DNA from: Pseudarthrobacter chlorophenolicus
GTDB taxonomy: Bacteria > Actinomycetota > Actinomycetes > Actinomycetales > Micrococcaceae
DNA length: 64,000 nt
NCBI RefSeq assembly: GCF_000962805.1
Contig: NZ_JZTW01000001.1
Coordinates: 434,001 to 498,000, forward strand
Reading direction: 5' to 3'
The notes beneath the pieces were generated by a model. The model worked only from the letters and a program-made list of their open reading frames with translations. It made no database searches and had not been told where the DNA came from. Positions within the stretch are counted from its first letter, which is position 1, and every line of letters starts with the position of its first letter. The translations under genes were made by a program, and so were the position numbers. Positions 1-10,136 of the stretch are shown piece by piece.

Positions 1-1
1 G

Positions 2-1258
2 CCGAACCCGCTCGACGTCCCGCCGATGGTCGGTCACGACCCCCGCGACGAAGAGAAGGAACTGACCCGCGCACCTTCCGCTGACGAGCCTTTCTCCGCA
101 CTGGCCTTCAAGATCGCCGCGCACCCGTTCTTCGGCCAGCTCACCTTCATCCGCGTGTACTCCGGTCACGTGGAAGCAGGCGCCCAGGTGGTCAACTCCA
201 CCAAGGGCAAGAAAGAGCGCATCGGCAAGCTGTTCCAGATGCACGCCAACAAGGAGATGCCCGTTGAGGGCGCCACCGCCGGCCACATCTACGCTGCCAT
301 CGGCCTCAAGGACACCACCACGGGCGACACCCTGTGCGACTCTGCAAACCAGATCGTGCTTGAGTCCATGAGCTTCCCGGAGCCCGTGATCTCGGTTGCC
401 ATCGAGCCGAACACCAAGGGTGACCAGGAGAAGCTCTCCACGGCCATCCAGAAGCTCTCCGCTGAGGACCCCACCTTCCAGGTGTCCCTCAACGAAGACA
501 CCGGCCAGACCATCATCGCCGGCATGGGCGAGCTCCACCTGGACATCCTGGTGGACCGCATGCGCCGCGAATTCAAGGTCGAGGCAAACGTGGGTAAGCC
601 CCAGGTTGCCTACCGCGAAACCATCAAGCGCGCCGTCGAACGCCACGACTACACGCACAAGAAGCAGACCGGTGGTTCGGGCCAGTTCGCAAAGATCCAG
701 ATTGCGATCGAACCGCTGGACACTGCCGAGGGCGAGCTGTACGAGTTTGAGAACAAGGTCACCGGTGGCCGCGTTCCGCGCGAATACATCCCGTCTGTCG
801 ACGCTGGTATCCAGGATGCACTGAACGACGGCGTCCTGGCCGGTTACCCGGTTGTGGGCATCAAGGCCACGCTGGTTGACGGCGCGTACCACGATGTTGA
901 CTCCTCGGAAATGGCGTTCAAGATCGCCGGCCGTATGGCTTTCAAGGAAGCCGCACGCAAGGCGAACCCTGTCCTGCTCGAACCGCTGATGGATGTCGAA
1001 GTCCGCACCCCTGAGGAATACATGGGTGAAGTTATCGGCGACATCAACTCCCGCCGTGGCCAGATGCAGTCCATGGAAGATGCACAGGGCGTCAAGGTCA
1101 TCCGTGCGCACGTTCCGCTGTCCGGCATGTTCGGCTACATCGGTGACCTGCGTTCGAAGACCCAGGGCCGCGCTGTGTACTCCATGACGTTCAACAGCTA
1201 CGCGGAGGTCCCGAAGGCTGTCGCCGACGAGATCATCCAGAAGAGCCGCGGCGAGTAG
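2..1258 (+). CDS. fusA: Elongation factor G, 3' part (5' end outside window)
   Basis: Translocation GTPase of protein synthesis. The window opens at the end of the G domain (NPLDVPP), so the P-loop and other G motifs are not visible; 418 of about 700 residues are here. Domain II follows at once ([15 protein letters not shown]), then domain III ([10 protein letters not shown]), domain IV ([15 protein letters not shown]) and domain V ([20 protein letters not shown]). The frame is intact to the TAG stop. tuf follows 263 bp downstream on the same strand, the usual str operon order. The identification is secure; only the start is missing. Confidence 0.97.
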   Translation, partial: PNPLDVPPMVGHDPRDEEKELTRAPSADEPFSALAFKIAAHPFFGQLTFIRVYSGHVEAGAQVVNSTKGKKERIGKLFQMHANKEMPVEGATAGHIYAAIGLKDTTTGDTLCDSANQIVLESMSFPEPVISVAIEPNTKGDQEKLSTAIQKLSAEDPTFQVSLNEDTGQTIIAGMGELHLDILVDRMRREFKVEANVGKPQVAYRETIKRAVERHDYTHKKQTGGSGQFAKIQIAIEPLDTAEGELYEFENKVTGGRVPREYIPSVDAGIQDALNDGVLAGYPVVGIKATLVDGAYHDVDSSEMAFKIAGRMAFKEAARKANPVLLEPLMDVEVRTPEEYMGEVIGDINSRRGQMQSMEDAQGVKVIRAHVPLSGMFGYIGDLRSKTQGRAVYSMTFNSYAEVPKAVADEIIQKSRGE

Positions 1259-1521
1259 TCCGTACAGGGCACTTAAAGCGAATACCTCGGGTGCGCGGCC
1301 GGAAACGGACAGCGCAGCCGGTGCAGGTGGCCGGGGCCGGCGGGACCCATCCCGGTGAAGCCGGCTCCAGGCCATCTGCACGAACAGGCTCAGGGGATTA
1401 GTATTAGTTCCTGAATCTGCAATTTCACCAATCCAAAGCCCCCAAGTAGACTTGCCTGAGTTTCTGCCGCGAAAAGCGCGGTTGAAGGGCAAGCCATTTG
1501 AAATCGTTCTAGGAGGAACCT

Positions 1522-2712
1522 GTGGCAAAGGCAAAGTTCGAGCGGACTAAGCCGCACGTCAACATCGGCACCATCGGTCACGTTGACCACGGTAAGACGA
1601 CGCTGACGGCCGCCATTTCCAAGGTGCTGTACGACAAGTACCCGGATCTCAACGAGAAGCGCGACTTCGCGTCTATCGACTCTGCTCCCGAAGAGCGTCA
1701 GCGCGGTATTACCATCAACATCTCCCACGTGGAGTACCAGACCGAGAAGCGTCACTACGCACACGTAGACGCCCCCGGTCACGCTGACTACATCAAGAAC
1801 ATGATCACCGGTGCTGCCCAGATGGACGGCGCAATCCTCGTGGTTGCTGCTACCGATGGCCCCATGGCTCAGACCCGCGAGCACGTTCTGCTCGCCCGCC
1901 AGGTTGGTGTTCCCTACCTGCTGGTCGCGCTGAACAAGTCCGACATGGTTGATGACGAAGAGCTCCTCGACCTCGTCGAAATGGAAGTTCGTGAGCTGCT
2001 CAGCTCGCAGGGCTTCGATGGCGATGAGGCTCCGGTTGTTCGCGTCTCCGGCCTCAAGGCCCTGGAAGGCGACCCGGTTTGGGTCAAGTCCGTTGAGGAC
2101 CTGATGGCAGCTGTCGACGAGTCCGTTCCGGACCCCGTACGTGACCGCGACAAGCCGTTCCTGATGCCGATTGAAGACGTCTTCACCATCACCGGCCGTG
2201 GCACCGTTGTTACGGGTCGCGCCGAGCGTGGCACCCTCGCCATCAACTCCGAGGTCGAGATCGTTGGCATCCGCCCGGTCCAGAAGACCACGGTTACCGG
2301 TATCGAGATGTTCCACAAGCAGCTCGACGAAGCATGGGCCGGCGAGAACTGTGGCCTGCTGCTCCGTGGCCTGAAGCGCGACGATGTCGAGCGTGGCCAG
2401 GTTGTCGTCAAGCCGGGTTCCATCACCCCGCACACCGACTTCGAGGCCAACGTCTACATCCTGTCCAAGGACGAAGGCGGACGCCACAACCCGTTCTACT
2501 CGAACTACCGCCCGCAGTTCTACTTCCGCACGACGGACGTTACCGGCGTTATCACCCTGCCCGAGGGCACGGAAATGGTTATGCCCGGCGACAACACTGA
2601 GATGACCGTTGCGCTCATCCAGCCGATCGCTATGGAAGAGGGCCTCGGCTTTGCTATCCGCGAAGGCGGCCGCACCGTTGGTTCGGGACGCGTCACCAAG
2701 ATCATCAAGTAA
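1522..2712 (+). CDS. tuf: Elongation factor Tu
   Basis: Delivers aminoacyl-tRNA to the ribosome as a GTP complex. The start is GTG, with a strong AGGAGG Shine-Dalgarno at 1511-1516. All G motifs are visible: GHVDHGKTT (G1), RGITIN (G2), DAPGHADY (G3), NKSD (G4), SGLKALEG (G5 region). Domains II ([14 protein letters not shown]) and III run to the end, and 396 residues is the normal length. The 263-bp gap after fusA holds no gene and no promoter I can defend. A strong terminator hairpin follows at 2759-2796, so the str transcript ends here and the S10 operon is transcribed separately. Confidence 0.98.
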   Translation: MAKAKFERTKPHVNIGTIGHVDHGKTTLTAAISKVLYDKYPDLNEKRDFASIDSAPEERQRGITINISHVEYQTEKRHYAHVDAPGHADYIKNMITGAAQMDGAILVVAATDGPMAQTREHVLLARQVGVPYLLVALNKSDMVDDEELLDLVEMEVRELLSSQGFDGDEAPVVRVSGLKALEGDPVWVKSVEDLMAAVDESVPDPVRDRDKPFLMPIEDVFTITGRGTVVTGRAERGTLAINSEVEIVGIRPVQKTTVTGIEMFHKQLDEAWAGENCGLLLRGLKRDDVERGQVVVKPGSITPHTDFEANVYILSKDEGGRHNPFYSNYRPQFYFRTTDVTGVITLPEGTEMVMPGDNTEMTVALIQPIAMEEGLGFAIREGGRTVGSGRVTKIIK

Positions 2713-2758
2713 CTCTTGCTGATCACCGGATAGCCGGGATTCTGTCCCGCTAATCCAC

Positions 2759-2796
2759 AGAAGGCCCCGCTGCAGTGTGCAGCGGGGCCTTCTTTT
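2759..2796 (+). terminator. Rho-independent terminator after tuf
   Basis: A perfect stem of about 16 bp (AAGGCCCCGCTGCA pairing with TGCAGCGGGGCCTT plus two outer pairs), with a GTG loop, is followed by CTTTTG. It lies 47 bases after the tuf stop. Confidence 0.9.
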
Positions 2797-2863
2797 GCTA
2801 CCGTTAATCCAGTCAATGGATAAATCGCGAAACTCCTGCACTTCCTTCTTGAAAGGCCATCTC

Positions 2864-5800
2864 ATGCCGGACGATTCGTACGAGGCAGGCTACCGGGCCG
2901 GTCACCTTCAGGGCTGGCTGGACGCCATGGCTAAGGTAGCCGGCAGCCAGGCGACAGCATCCTCAGTTGCACCGGCCGATCCGGTGCATGCCCCGGCCCC
3001 GGCTTCAGTGGCGCGGCCTACGTTCGCCCCGCCGACGGTTACGGCTGCTGCACCTCAGCAGGCTCCTGCGCCTCAGCCCGCTGCCGTTCCGCCAACCCGC
3101 CCTGCAGCACGTCCGCAGCCAATGCCCGTGGGAAGCGCTGCGACCCCACTGCCAAAGCCCACAACCCAGCCGGTTCCATACCGCGGATACGCTGATGGCC
3201 CGTCCCGGCCGGCAGAATCTGCCGAAGAGGTGGCAGCACGCCGGGAGCGGCGTGACCGCCAGAACATCAACGTCACGCTCTATGTGGCGAGCCTGCTGCT
3301 CGTTGCCGCAGCGGCCCTGTTTGTGGGAACGGCACTTCCGCCGATGATGAGGTTCGCAGGCGTCTGCTCGGTGGCTGTCCTGTTCTACGGTTCCGGATTC
3401 ATCCTGCACCACCGCGTCCCGCGCCTGAAGCCTGCCGCGGTGGCCTTCGCTGGCACCGGGCTGGCGCTTGTCCCTGTCGTCGGCCTGGCCCTATACAGTT
3501 TTGTCTGGCAAAACGGGCCGGCGGCTTGGCTGGCCACTTCGCTCATTGGCACCCTCGCCTACGTTGCAGCCGCCCTTCGGTTGGAAAGCCGAGTGCTGGC
3601 CTATCTGTCGCTGACGTTCCTCGTATCCACCGCTTGGTCGGGTATGGCGGTCCTGGGTGCCGCCCTTGTCTGGTACTTCGTAATGCTCATCGCCCTGGCA
3701 GTCCTGTTCACCCTGCTGAGCCTGGTCCGGCCGGGCTGGCTTCCCCCGCTTTTCCTGCGGCCGCTGGTAACTATCCATCCCGTCGTGGTGCCGGCCGTTG
3801 CCGTGGCTGCAACTTTCCTCCTGAGCACCAGCCTGGCCGAGTACGCACTGATCATCGGGCTCAGCGGTGGATATTTCGCCACCATGGCCGCCGTACCCGG
3901 AGCAAGCTTCAGGCTCCGCCACTTCTATGCGGCCCGTGTTGCGCTGACAGTAGCCGGCGCGGTGGCTGTCCTGGAGTTCACCGACTCCGCGAGGGGCGCC
4001 CTGCTGGCCGCCGGTGCCCTGCTTGCCGTGCAGGCCATCGGCGTCGCCGTGGGCGGCGGCCGCCTGGAGGCCTGGCTCATTCCCCGTCGGCCTAAGGGGG
4101 AAGAGAAAGCATCGGCTGCGACCGCGGCCAGTCTTCGCCCAAGCGAAGCATTGGCACCTCGTTGGCGTGCTGACGTCATGCTGACCCACCTTGTGCACTG
4201 GGCGTTGACGGCCGCTTTTGCGGGCGGCACTGTGCTCAGCAGTATTGCCGGTGCGTGGATGCCCGATACCGGAGCCATTCCGCTGTGGGTGCCGGTACTG
4301 CTGCTGCTCCTGACGAGTTTTGCCATCGCGGTTCGGCTGCGCCGGGCGGCGGAGTTCCTGCCGTTTGCCGGCATTGCCCTGGCGGGAGTTGTCAGCCGGG
4401 TGATGGGGGAGTGGGAGTTCGCCCTTATGGTGCTCCTCACCGCGATGTTCTGGCTGATGCGGGGACTCCGTGAAAGCGGTACGCAGCGCCAGATCCTTCT
4501 TTTCAACACCAGGATTGCAGGCACGGTTGCCGTTCCCGCCGTGACGGCCGCCTTGACGGAGGGGCGCGTGCAGGGGCAGGCGGTGTGGTTCAGTGTTGTG
4601 GCAGTAGCCGTGGCACAGCAGTTGCTGTCCGCGTGCCTGCAGCGCTGGAGCCGCAGGGAATTTGCACCCCAAGCTACGCTGATTGGCTTCTCTGTTCTGG
4701 GGGCGGTGGGGGTGGCTGTTCTCGCCGCCGTGGACGCGTCGCAGGGACAATCGCTGACGTGGAACGGGATTCTGCTGCAGCTCGGCGCAGCCGTAGCCGT
4801 GGGCCTGCTGCTGGTACCGCGGCCGGACGGGGAGCCCGCCTGGAGCCCTCGCGCAGGGGAAGTGGTGCCGCTGGTGCTGGCAAGCGTGATGGTGGAGTTC
4901 GCTTTCAGGTGGATTACGCCGGATGCAGGGAACATCGCACTTGCTGTGCTGGTGGCATACCTCGCCGTCACAGGGATCCGGCTGCGGGCCCGGCTGCACC
5001 GTTGGGGATATTGGTGGCTTTGCCGCATCGCCGCCACATTGCTGGCGCTGACGCTGTTTGACAGGCTGGTAGGCTCCGCGGGCGCGCCACTTATAGGCGG
5101 CGAAGCTGTTGACCCCGCCACGGTGCTGGTTGCGGTGTTGGCCATCCAGATGGCCGTGGTGCTGGTGTCGTTCCGGCTTGGGCGTTCTCCGCGTGGCGCG
5201 GCCGTGGATGCGGGTGTGGTTCTGGCGGTACAGCTCATCGGGTGCACAATGCTGTGGCCGTTGACGGAGGGGAGCTGGCAGCATCTGGTCATCCCGGGGG
5301 TTGCTGCGCTGTCGTCTGCTGCTGCCGGGCTGTTGCTGCTCGGGCAAAAGGGCTCGGGGTTGTTCGCGCCAGCGTCATTGCTCGTTCTGATGGGGCTGTC
5401 CGTTGGCAACCTCAGCCTGGTCGAGGTGTTGCTGGGCATCTTTGCTGCCTTCGCCGCGGTGATGGTGGCAGCAGCTGCCCGGGCTGTGGAGAAGGGCTGC
5501 TACTTTATTGCAGCGAGGGTGCTCACCGCGGCCCTGGCCGTGGTCCTCAGCTACGACGTATCGGCCTCCCCGGACGTTGTGTCGCTGACCTTTGCCGGCG
5601 TTCTTGCCGCGCAGCACGCTGTGCGGTGGCTGATGCGCTCCCGCCTCCAGACGGTTCCCTTCCAGCAGGCGGCGGTGTGGATCACCCTCGCAGGCCAGGC
5701 TGCCCTTCCACTGGCCTACTTTGGCAGTTACGGAGCAGCCGGCACCGGCAACGAACGCTGGATCCTCCTGGTGGAGTTGGGGCTGGTTCTTGTTTCGGGC

Positions 5801-7072
5801 ATCGTTGCCAGAACCCTGTTCGCGGCGCGCGGTGCACTCTACTTCGCAGCCTTTGCCATACTGGGCGGCGCGCTGGCACTGAGCCCGCTTGTAGCGCCTG
5901 CAGCGTCCGCTGTGCTGGGTTATACCGGAGTGGCACTTCTCCTGCTGGCGTTGGCGCTTGCAGCTGCAGCGGCTGGAGCGTTGTGGTCCCGGCGGATGCC
6001 GGTTCCCTCCGGAACTGAGCACTGGCTGTGGCTGGCTGCCGCACTGGGGTATAGCCTCAGTGCCCTGGTACTCGCTCCGCGGGCCGATGCGTGGATCGCT
6101 GGCTTCGCTGTCCTGGTGCTTGCCGCTATCCTCTTCTGCGCTTCCCACGTTGAGCGGTCTGCGGTGCTGTACGCGCCGGCGTCGGCCGCCTTCCTGGTGG
6201 GTACCTTCCTGGTGGTCCGGGAGGTGGCAGGCGGAAGTCCTGATCCGTGGGCGGCCTATGCACCCTGGCTCGGTGCCGGCGTGGCGGGAGTTGGCCTTTA
6301 TGCCCTGCGCGTGGCGAGGTCCGCCAGGCTCGCAGCAGACCCCCTGCGCAGATGGTCCCTGGCCGGCGCCGCGTTGGCCGGGCTCATCCTGGCCACGGTT
6401 GTGGGGCTCCCCGCGGACGCTACGGCCTGGGTTGCCGCCACCGCTCTGGCGGTTGCGGCAGGTATCTGCATCGCGGAAGCCCCTGCGGAACTGCGCCGGG
6501 TAGTTTCCGAGGCAGGTGCTGTGGTGGTGATGGCCGGAGTGCAACGCGCGGCGATTTTTGAACTGGACGGCCGCCGGAGTTTCAGCTCCGGTTTGCCGGA
6601 TCCCTTCTGGGCAGCGCAGTGGTACGTGGTGCTGGGGGCGGCACTTGCGTTTCTTCGCTACCGCGCCGGACAGCCCAAGGCCGGGCGCGGGATCACCGTG
6701 GCGGCAGCCGTCCTGCTTACCCTGACGGGGGCCGGAACCGTGTTCGGGGGCACTGCCGGGCAGCAGCTGTGGCTCCTGGTGCTGCTCGCTGTACTGCTCG
6801 TCGGAGGGCTTCTCGCCGGTGAGAAGATCTTCGTCAGGTGGGGCGCGGGCGGTGTTGCCGCCTGCATTCTTTGGGCGATGCGCGGGTACACGTTCGTACT
6901 CCTGGCGCTCATCGCCGTCGGCCTTATTGCTTTTGCCGTATGGCGGCTGAACCGAAGCACCGGTGCGGAGCCCGCGGAGAACGCTCGAAATTCAGGGCCG
7001 CCAGCGCCTCCAGTACCTTCTGAAGCGGGCAGTGATGCAGGCAACGACGCTCCGGCCAGGAAGGTGCCCTGA
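2864..7072 (+). CDS. Giant polytopic membrane protein, function unknown (SCO7613 C-terminal-domain type)
   Basis: Unknown function. The 1402-residue protein starts with a soluble segment (YEAGYRAGHLQGWLDAM at about 5-21, then a Pro/Ala-rich linker to about 110). A basic stretch at about 125 (RRERRDRQNINV) precedes a nearly continuous series of hydrophobic segments, some 35-40 by eye, and a hydrophilic Pro/Ala tail closes it. I see no catalytic motif. The ATG at 2864 is preferred because GAAAGG stands 7 bases upstream; longer versions of the frame run into the tuf terminator. The size and layout recall the large actinobacterial membrane proteins annotated as SCO7613 C-terminal domain proteins; that link is from memory. 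A 41-codon membrane gene follows 29 bp later. Confidence 0.85.
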   Translation: MPDDSYEAGYRAGHLQGWLDAMAKVAGSQATASSVAPADPVHAPAPASVARPTFAPPTVTAAAPQQAPAPQPAAVPPTRPAARPQPMPVGSAATPLPKPTTQPVPYRGYADGPSRPAESAEEVAARRERRDRQNINVTLYVASLLLVAAAALFVGTALPPMMRFAGVCSVAVLFYGSGFILHHRVPRLKPAAVAFAGTGLALVPVVGLALYSFVWQNGPAAWLATSLIGTLAYVAAALRLESRVLAYLSLTFLVSTAWSGMAVLGAALVWYFVMLIALAVLFTLLSLVRPGWLPPLFLRPLVTIHPVVVPAVAVAATFLLSTSLAEYALIIGLSGGYFATMAAVPGASFRLRHFYAARVALTVAGAVAVLEFTDSARGALLAAGALLAVQAIGVAVGGGRLEAWLIPRRPKGEEKASAATAASLRPSEALAPRWRADVMLTHLVHWALTAAFAGGTVLSSIAGAWMPDTGAIPLWVPVLLLLLTSFAIAVRLRRAAEFLPFAGIALAGVVSRVMGEWEFALMVLLTAMFWLMRGLRESGTQRQILLFNTRIAGTVAVPAVTAALTEGRVQGQAVWFSVVAVAVAQQLLSACLQRWSRREFAPQATLIGFSVLGAVGVAVLAAVDASQGQSLTWNGILLQLGAAVAVGLLLVPRPDGEPAWSPRAGEVVPLVLASVMVEFAFRWITPDAGNIALAVLVAYLAVTGIRLRARLHRWGYWWLCRIAATLLALTLFDRLVGSAGAPLIGGEAVDPATVLVAVLAIQMAVVLVSFRLGRSPRGAAVDAGVVLAVQLIGCTMLWPLTEGSWQHLVIPGVAALSSAAAGLLLLGQKGSGLFAPASLLVLMGLSVGNLSLVEVLLGIFAAFAAVMVAAAARAVEKGCYFIAARVLTAALAVVLSYDVSASPDVVSLTFAGVLAAQHAVRWLMRSRLQTVPFQQAAVWITLAGQAALPLAYFGSYGAAGTGNERWILLVELGLVLVSGIVARTLFAARGALYFAAFAILGGALALSPLVAPAASAVLGYTGVALLLLALALAAAAAGALWSRRMPVPSGTEHWLWLAAALGYSLSALVLAPRADAWIAGFAVLVLAAILFCASHVERSAVLYAPASAAFLVGTFLVVREVAGGSPDPWAAYAPWLGAGVAGVGLYALRVARSARLAADPLRRWSLAGAALAGLILATVVGLPADATAWVAATALAVAAGICIAEAPAELRRVVSEAGAVVVMAGVQRAAIFELDGRRSFSSGLPDPFWAAQWYVVLGAALAFLRYRAGQPKAGRGITVAAAVLLTLTGAGTVFGGTAGQQLWLLVLLAVLLVGGLLAGEKIFVRWGAGGVAACILWAMRGYTFVLLALIAVGLIAFAVWRLNRSTGAEPAENARNSGPPAPPVPSEAGSDAGNDAPARKVP

Positions 7073-7101
7073 TACTGTTGCAGCATTGAGAGGAGCTCAT
7101 C

Positions 7102-7227
7102 ATGGGATGGCTTATTTTCCTGATCGTTGCCGCTGCCGTGGTGGCCGGAGTCTTCTGGGCGAAGAAACATTTCCGCCACGAGATCGACCGGGCAAAGCGG
7201 ATCAACAGGGCCAACAAGAACCAGTAA
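7102..7227 (+). CDS. Small single-pass membrane protein (41 aa), unknown
   Basis: Short gene with ATG start and a GAGAGGAGC ribosome binding site at 7088-7096. The product is one N-terminal membrane segment (residues 3-20, rich in Leu/Ile/Val/Ala), followed by a basic tail (KKHFRHEIDRAKRINRANKNQ split: KKHFRHEID, then RAKRINRANKNQ). The charge pattern suggests that the tail stays in the cytoplasm. It is 29 bp downstream of the giant membrane protein on the same strand, so co-transcription is likely. I do not recognise a family; a role as a small partner of the large protein is only a guess. Confidence 0.6.
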   Translation: MGWLIFLIVAAAVVAGVFWAKKHFRHEIDRAKRINRANKNQ

Positions 7228-7282
7228 CCGGTCCCGGCAGGACTTCCGCGCTGCAGAACGGTTCGCCCGGCGGACCGGCCGA

Positions 7283-8737
7283 CTAACCGGGGGACTGTAC
7301 CCTGCGGGCCCGGGAGAGGGCCTGGTACCAGTAGAACGATTGCTTGGGTGTACGCTCCTGGTTGCTGAAGTCGACGTGGACCAGGCCGAACCGCTGTGAG
7401 TAGCCGGCGGCCCACTCGAAGTTGTCCATGAGGGTCCAGACGAAATAGCCGCGCAGGTCCACTCCCGCGGCAATCCCGCCCGGGGCCGTCGCTTCGAGGG
7501 CGGCGCCCAGGTGCGAGGCCAGGTAACTGACACGCTCGCTGTCCTGCAGGGTTCCGGAAACCGTGTCCGGTTCGGGGAAGCTGGCTCCGCCTTCCGTGAT
7601 GTAAACCGGCGGGAGGGCCGCACCGTACCGGTCCCTCAGTTCCTGCAGCAGGACACCCAGGTGCCCGGGGGCCACAGGCCAGCCGAAGCCCGTATTGCTG
7701 AACTCCGGGTAGCCCACCTCATGGAACGGCAGCCGGGCCACGGCTTTGTGCATGTCCGCGGGAATTGAGGTGACACCCCGCCCCATGGCCACTTTGACCG
7801 GGAAGTAATAGTTCAGCCCGTAGAAATCGAGTGGCTGATGGATGGTGCGCAGGTCGGAATCGGAGATGCGCCCGATCGAGCGCAGCCACGGCCGGGCATA
7901 GACCGGAAGGCTGGGGTAGCGGCCCAGCAGCACCGGGTCTGCGTAGATCCTGTTCATTAAGAGGTCGTACAGGTGCGCCACCACACGGTCTCCGACCTTG
8001 CGGGACGCCGGCCGGATGGGCGCGTGCAGGTTAGTGACACCGATTCCGCCCCGGACGCCCGCCGCGCGGAGTGCCTGGACGCCCAGCCCGTGGGCCAGGA
8101 GTTGGTGGTGGATGGAGGGGAGCGCATCGAACATCAGGGCCTTGCCAGGAGCATGGACGCCGAGGGCGTAGCCGTTGAGCGTCACGGAGACCGGCTCGTT
8201 GAGCGTGACCCACTGCGAGACGCGGTCGCCGTACTGTTCCCCGGCGGCAGCTGCGTACTCGCCAAAGCGTTCCGCGGTTTCCCTGGAGAGCCAGCCGCCG
8301 CGGTGTTCCAGCGGCAGCGGGGTGTCCCAGTGGTACAGGGTGGCCATTGGGGCGATCCCGGCTTCCAGCAGCTGATCGATCAGCCGGTCGTAGAAGTCGA
8401 GTCCCTCCGGATTGAGCCTGCCGCGGCCATCGGGTTGGATGCGGGGCCAGGCGAGGGAGAACCGGTAGGAGTCGACACCGAGCTCCTTCAGCAGCGTGAC
8501 GTCCTCGGGCAGACGGTTGTAGTGGTCGCACGCGACGGCGGGGGAGTGGCCGTCAACGATGGCGCCGGGCTTTTGGGCAAAGGCGTCCCAGCCTGAGGGG
8601 CCCCGGCCGCCGTCGGCCAGCGCGCCTTCGATCTGGAAGGCTGCCGCAGCCACGCCAAGGGTGAACGACGGCGGCATGCGGCTGGCCAGTTCAGTGACGG
8701 ATTCGGTGCTTTCCAGCGTCATGTCCCCATCATCCAT
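7283..8737 (-). CDS. GH1 family beta-glucosidase
   Basis: Cytoplasmic retaining glycosidase acting on beta-glucosides or related disaccharides. Family 1 signatures are complete: the substrate-binding N-terminus (FTLGVAAAAFQIEGA), the acid/base motif TLNEP with Glu181, the nucleophile motif YITEGG with Glu382, and the C-terminal WTLMDNFEW. Length (484) is normal and there is no signal peptide. The start may be the ATG at 8737 or the ATG five codons later at 8722; neither has a clear ribosome binding site. The gene diverges from the S10 operon. An inverted repeat (8828-8851) and a LacI-like AAGCGCTT (8866-8873) lie upstream, suggesting sugar-responsive repression. Exact substrate cannot be told. 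Confidence 0.93.
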   Translation of the reverse strand: MDDGDMTLESTESVTELASRMPPSFTLGVAAAAFQIEGALADGGRGPSGWDAFAQKPGAIVDGHSPAVACDHYNRLPEDVTLLKELGVDSYRFSLAWPRIQPDGRGRLNPEGLDFYDRLIDQLLEAGIAPMATLYHWDTPLPLEHRGGWLSRETAERFGEYAAAAGEQYGDRVSQWVTLNEPVSVTLNGYALGVHAPGKALMFDALPSIHHQLLAHGLGVQALRAAGVRGGIGVTNLHAPIRPASRKVGDRVVAHLYDLLMNRIYADPVLLGRYPSLPVYARPWLRSIGRISDSDLRTIHQPLDFYGLNYYFPVKVAMGRGVTSIPADMHKAVARLPFHEVGYPEFSNTGFGWPVAPGHLGVLLQELRDRYGAALPPVYITEGGASFPEPDTVSGTLQDSERVSYLASHLGAALEATAPGGIAAGVDLRGYFVWTLMDNFEWAAGYSQRFGLVHVDFSNQERTPKQSFYWYQALSRARRVQSPG

Positions 8738-8827
8738 TCGCCGGGCAACCGGGGCAATGGGTGGGTGGGCAACAGTCTGGAATGATCCCCGACAGACGCA
8801 GCGCGCGGGCCGATGCAGGCGATTGGC

Positions 8828-8851
8828 GTATGCCGCAGATATCCGGCATAC
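8828..8851. promoter_or_regulatory. Perfect inverted repeat GTATGCCG-N8-CGGCATAC, candidate operator
   Basis: Two exact 8-bp arms are separated by CAGATATC. On the minus strand the element lies between a possible -35 TTGAAC (8862-8867) and the GATATC region, so a bound dimer could block the beta-glucosidase promoter. It is about 90 bp from that start codon. The regulator is not encoded in the window. Confidence 0.5.
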
Positions 8852-8865
8852 TAGATGAGTTGTTC

Positions 8866-8873
8866 AAGCGCTT
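8866..8873. promoter_or_regulatory. AAGCGCTT palindrome, LacI-like operator core
   Basis: An 8-bp palindrome with the central CG typical of LacI-family operators lies upstream of the glycosidase gene and overlaps its possible -35. It is short enough to occur by chance; context is the main support. Confidence 0.3.
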
Positions 8874-9155
8874 CTTCGTGTCCCGATCCGGATAATGCCG
8901 GGTGTCAGGGTCCAAGTGGAAGCCCAAACATAACCCACCCCAATGGAAAATGCGGATTTGTTTGCGTGTACAGCGCGACACGCCCGACCGCGGGGGTCGG
9001 TTGCGCCGGCAAGGTGAGGAACCCGGATTTATCCGGATTCAGTTTGTGCGGCGGATGGTGGTTACGACCTCAATTGCTTCGGCAGCCATACAACAGGTAA
9101 GTGAACAGGGCAGCCCTAACCCGGGGAAGCACAGACTGAAAGAGAGTCAGGCGAC

Positions 9156-9464
<309 letters not shown>

Positions 9465-9481
9465 GGAGGTGCTGAGAAACT

Positions 9482-10132
9482 ATGACCGCAACCCGTAACG
9501 TAAAGGGCCTGCTGGGCACGAAGCTCGGCATGACCCAGGTCTGGGACGAGAACAACAAGCTCATCCCCGTCACTGTGGTCCAGGCAGACTCGAACGTCAT
9601 CACCCAGCTGCGCAACGCAGAGGTCGATGGCTACGTCGCCGTTCAGATCGGCTACGGCCAGATCGATCCCCGCAAGGTCACCAAGCCGCTGGCTGGTCAC
9701 TTTGAAAAGGCAGGCGTCACGCCTCGCCGCCACGTCGTCGAACTCCGTACCGCAGATGCTGCCGAGTACGAGCTGGGCCAGGAGCTCTCCGTTGAGCTGT
9801 TCGCTGCCGGCCAGAAGATCGACGTCATCGGCACCACCAAGGGTAAGGGCTTCGCCGGTGTTATGAAGCGTCACGGCTTCCACGGCGTTGGAGCTTCCCA
9901 CGGTGCCCACAAGAACCACCGTAAGCCCGGTTCAATCGGTGGCGCATCCACCCCGAGCCGCGTCTTCAAGGGCATGAAAATGGCCGGCCGCATGGGCGCC
10001 GTGCGTCACACCACGCTGAACCTCACGGTCCACGCGGTTGACGCCGAGAAGTCGCTGCTCCTGATCAAGGGTGCCGTCCCCGGCGCCCGCGGCCAGGTCG
10101 TCTTCGTACGTACCGCCGTGAAGGGAGCCTAG
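9482..10132 (+). CDS. rplC: 50S ribosomal protein L3
   Basis: Early-assembly 50S protein near the peptidyl transferase centre. Recognised by [15 protein letters not shown] at the N-terminus, the [17 protein letters not shown] core and the [13 protein letters not shown] loop. Length 216 is usual for actinobacteria. A GGGAGG site stands 10 bp before the ATG. Confidence 0.98.
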   Translation: MTATRNVKGLLGTKLGMTQVWDENNKLIPVTVVQADSNVITQLRNAEVDGYVAVQIGYGQIDPRKVTKPLAGHFEKAGVTPRRHVVELRTADAAEYELGQELSVELFAAGQKIDVIGTTKGKGFAGVMKRHGFHGVGASHGAHKNHRKPGSIGGASTPSRVFKGMKMAGRMGAVRHTTLNLTVHAVDAEKSLLLIKGAVPGARGQVVFVRTAVKGA

Positions 10133-10136
10133 TTCA

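Larger units (their letters stand above)
8738..9155. other. 418-bp divergent intergenic region: beta-glucosidase control and S10 leader
   Basis: No gene is seen. The left half holds a perfect inverted repeat (8828-8851) and an AAGCGCTT palindrome (8866-8873). The right half, the presumed S10 leader, contains a CCGACC/GGTCGG hairpin (8984-9000) and an interrupted palindrome CCGGAT-TT-ATCCGG (9023-9036). For the S10 operon a TTGGCG (8823-8828) and CATACT (8847-8852) pair with 18-bp spacing is possible but would overlap the inverted repeat. I cannot fix the S10 promoter. Confidence 0.5.

Noticed and set aside
1376..1404. TAGTAT box as a tuf promoter
   Set aside because: No acceptable -35 at 16-19 bp upstream, and tuf is normally co-transcribed with fusA.
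1390..2865. Long minus-strand frame opposite tuf
   Set aside because: Exact antisense of tuf, a known effect of its strong codon bias.
3491..5347. Long open frame antisense to the giant membrane protein
   Set aside because: Composition is Gln/Arg/Pro-rich with no family features; it is a high-GC shadow of the plus-strand gene.
9001..9036. CCGGAT-TT-ATCCGG as an S10 operator
   Set aside because: Short, imperfect at the centre and without nearby promoter boxes; noted only as part of the leader.
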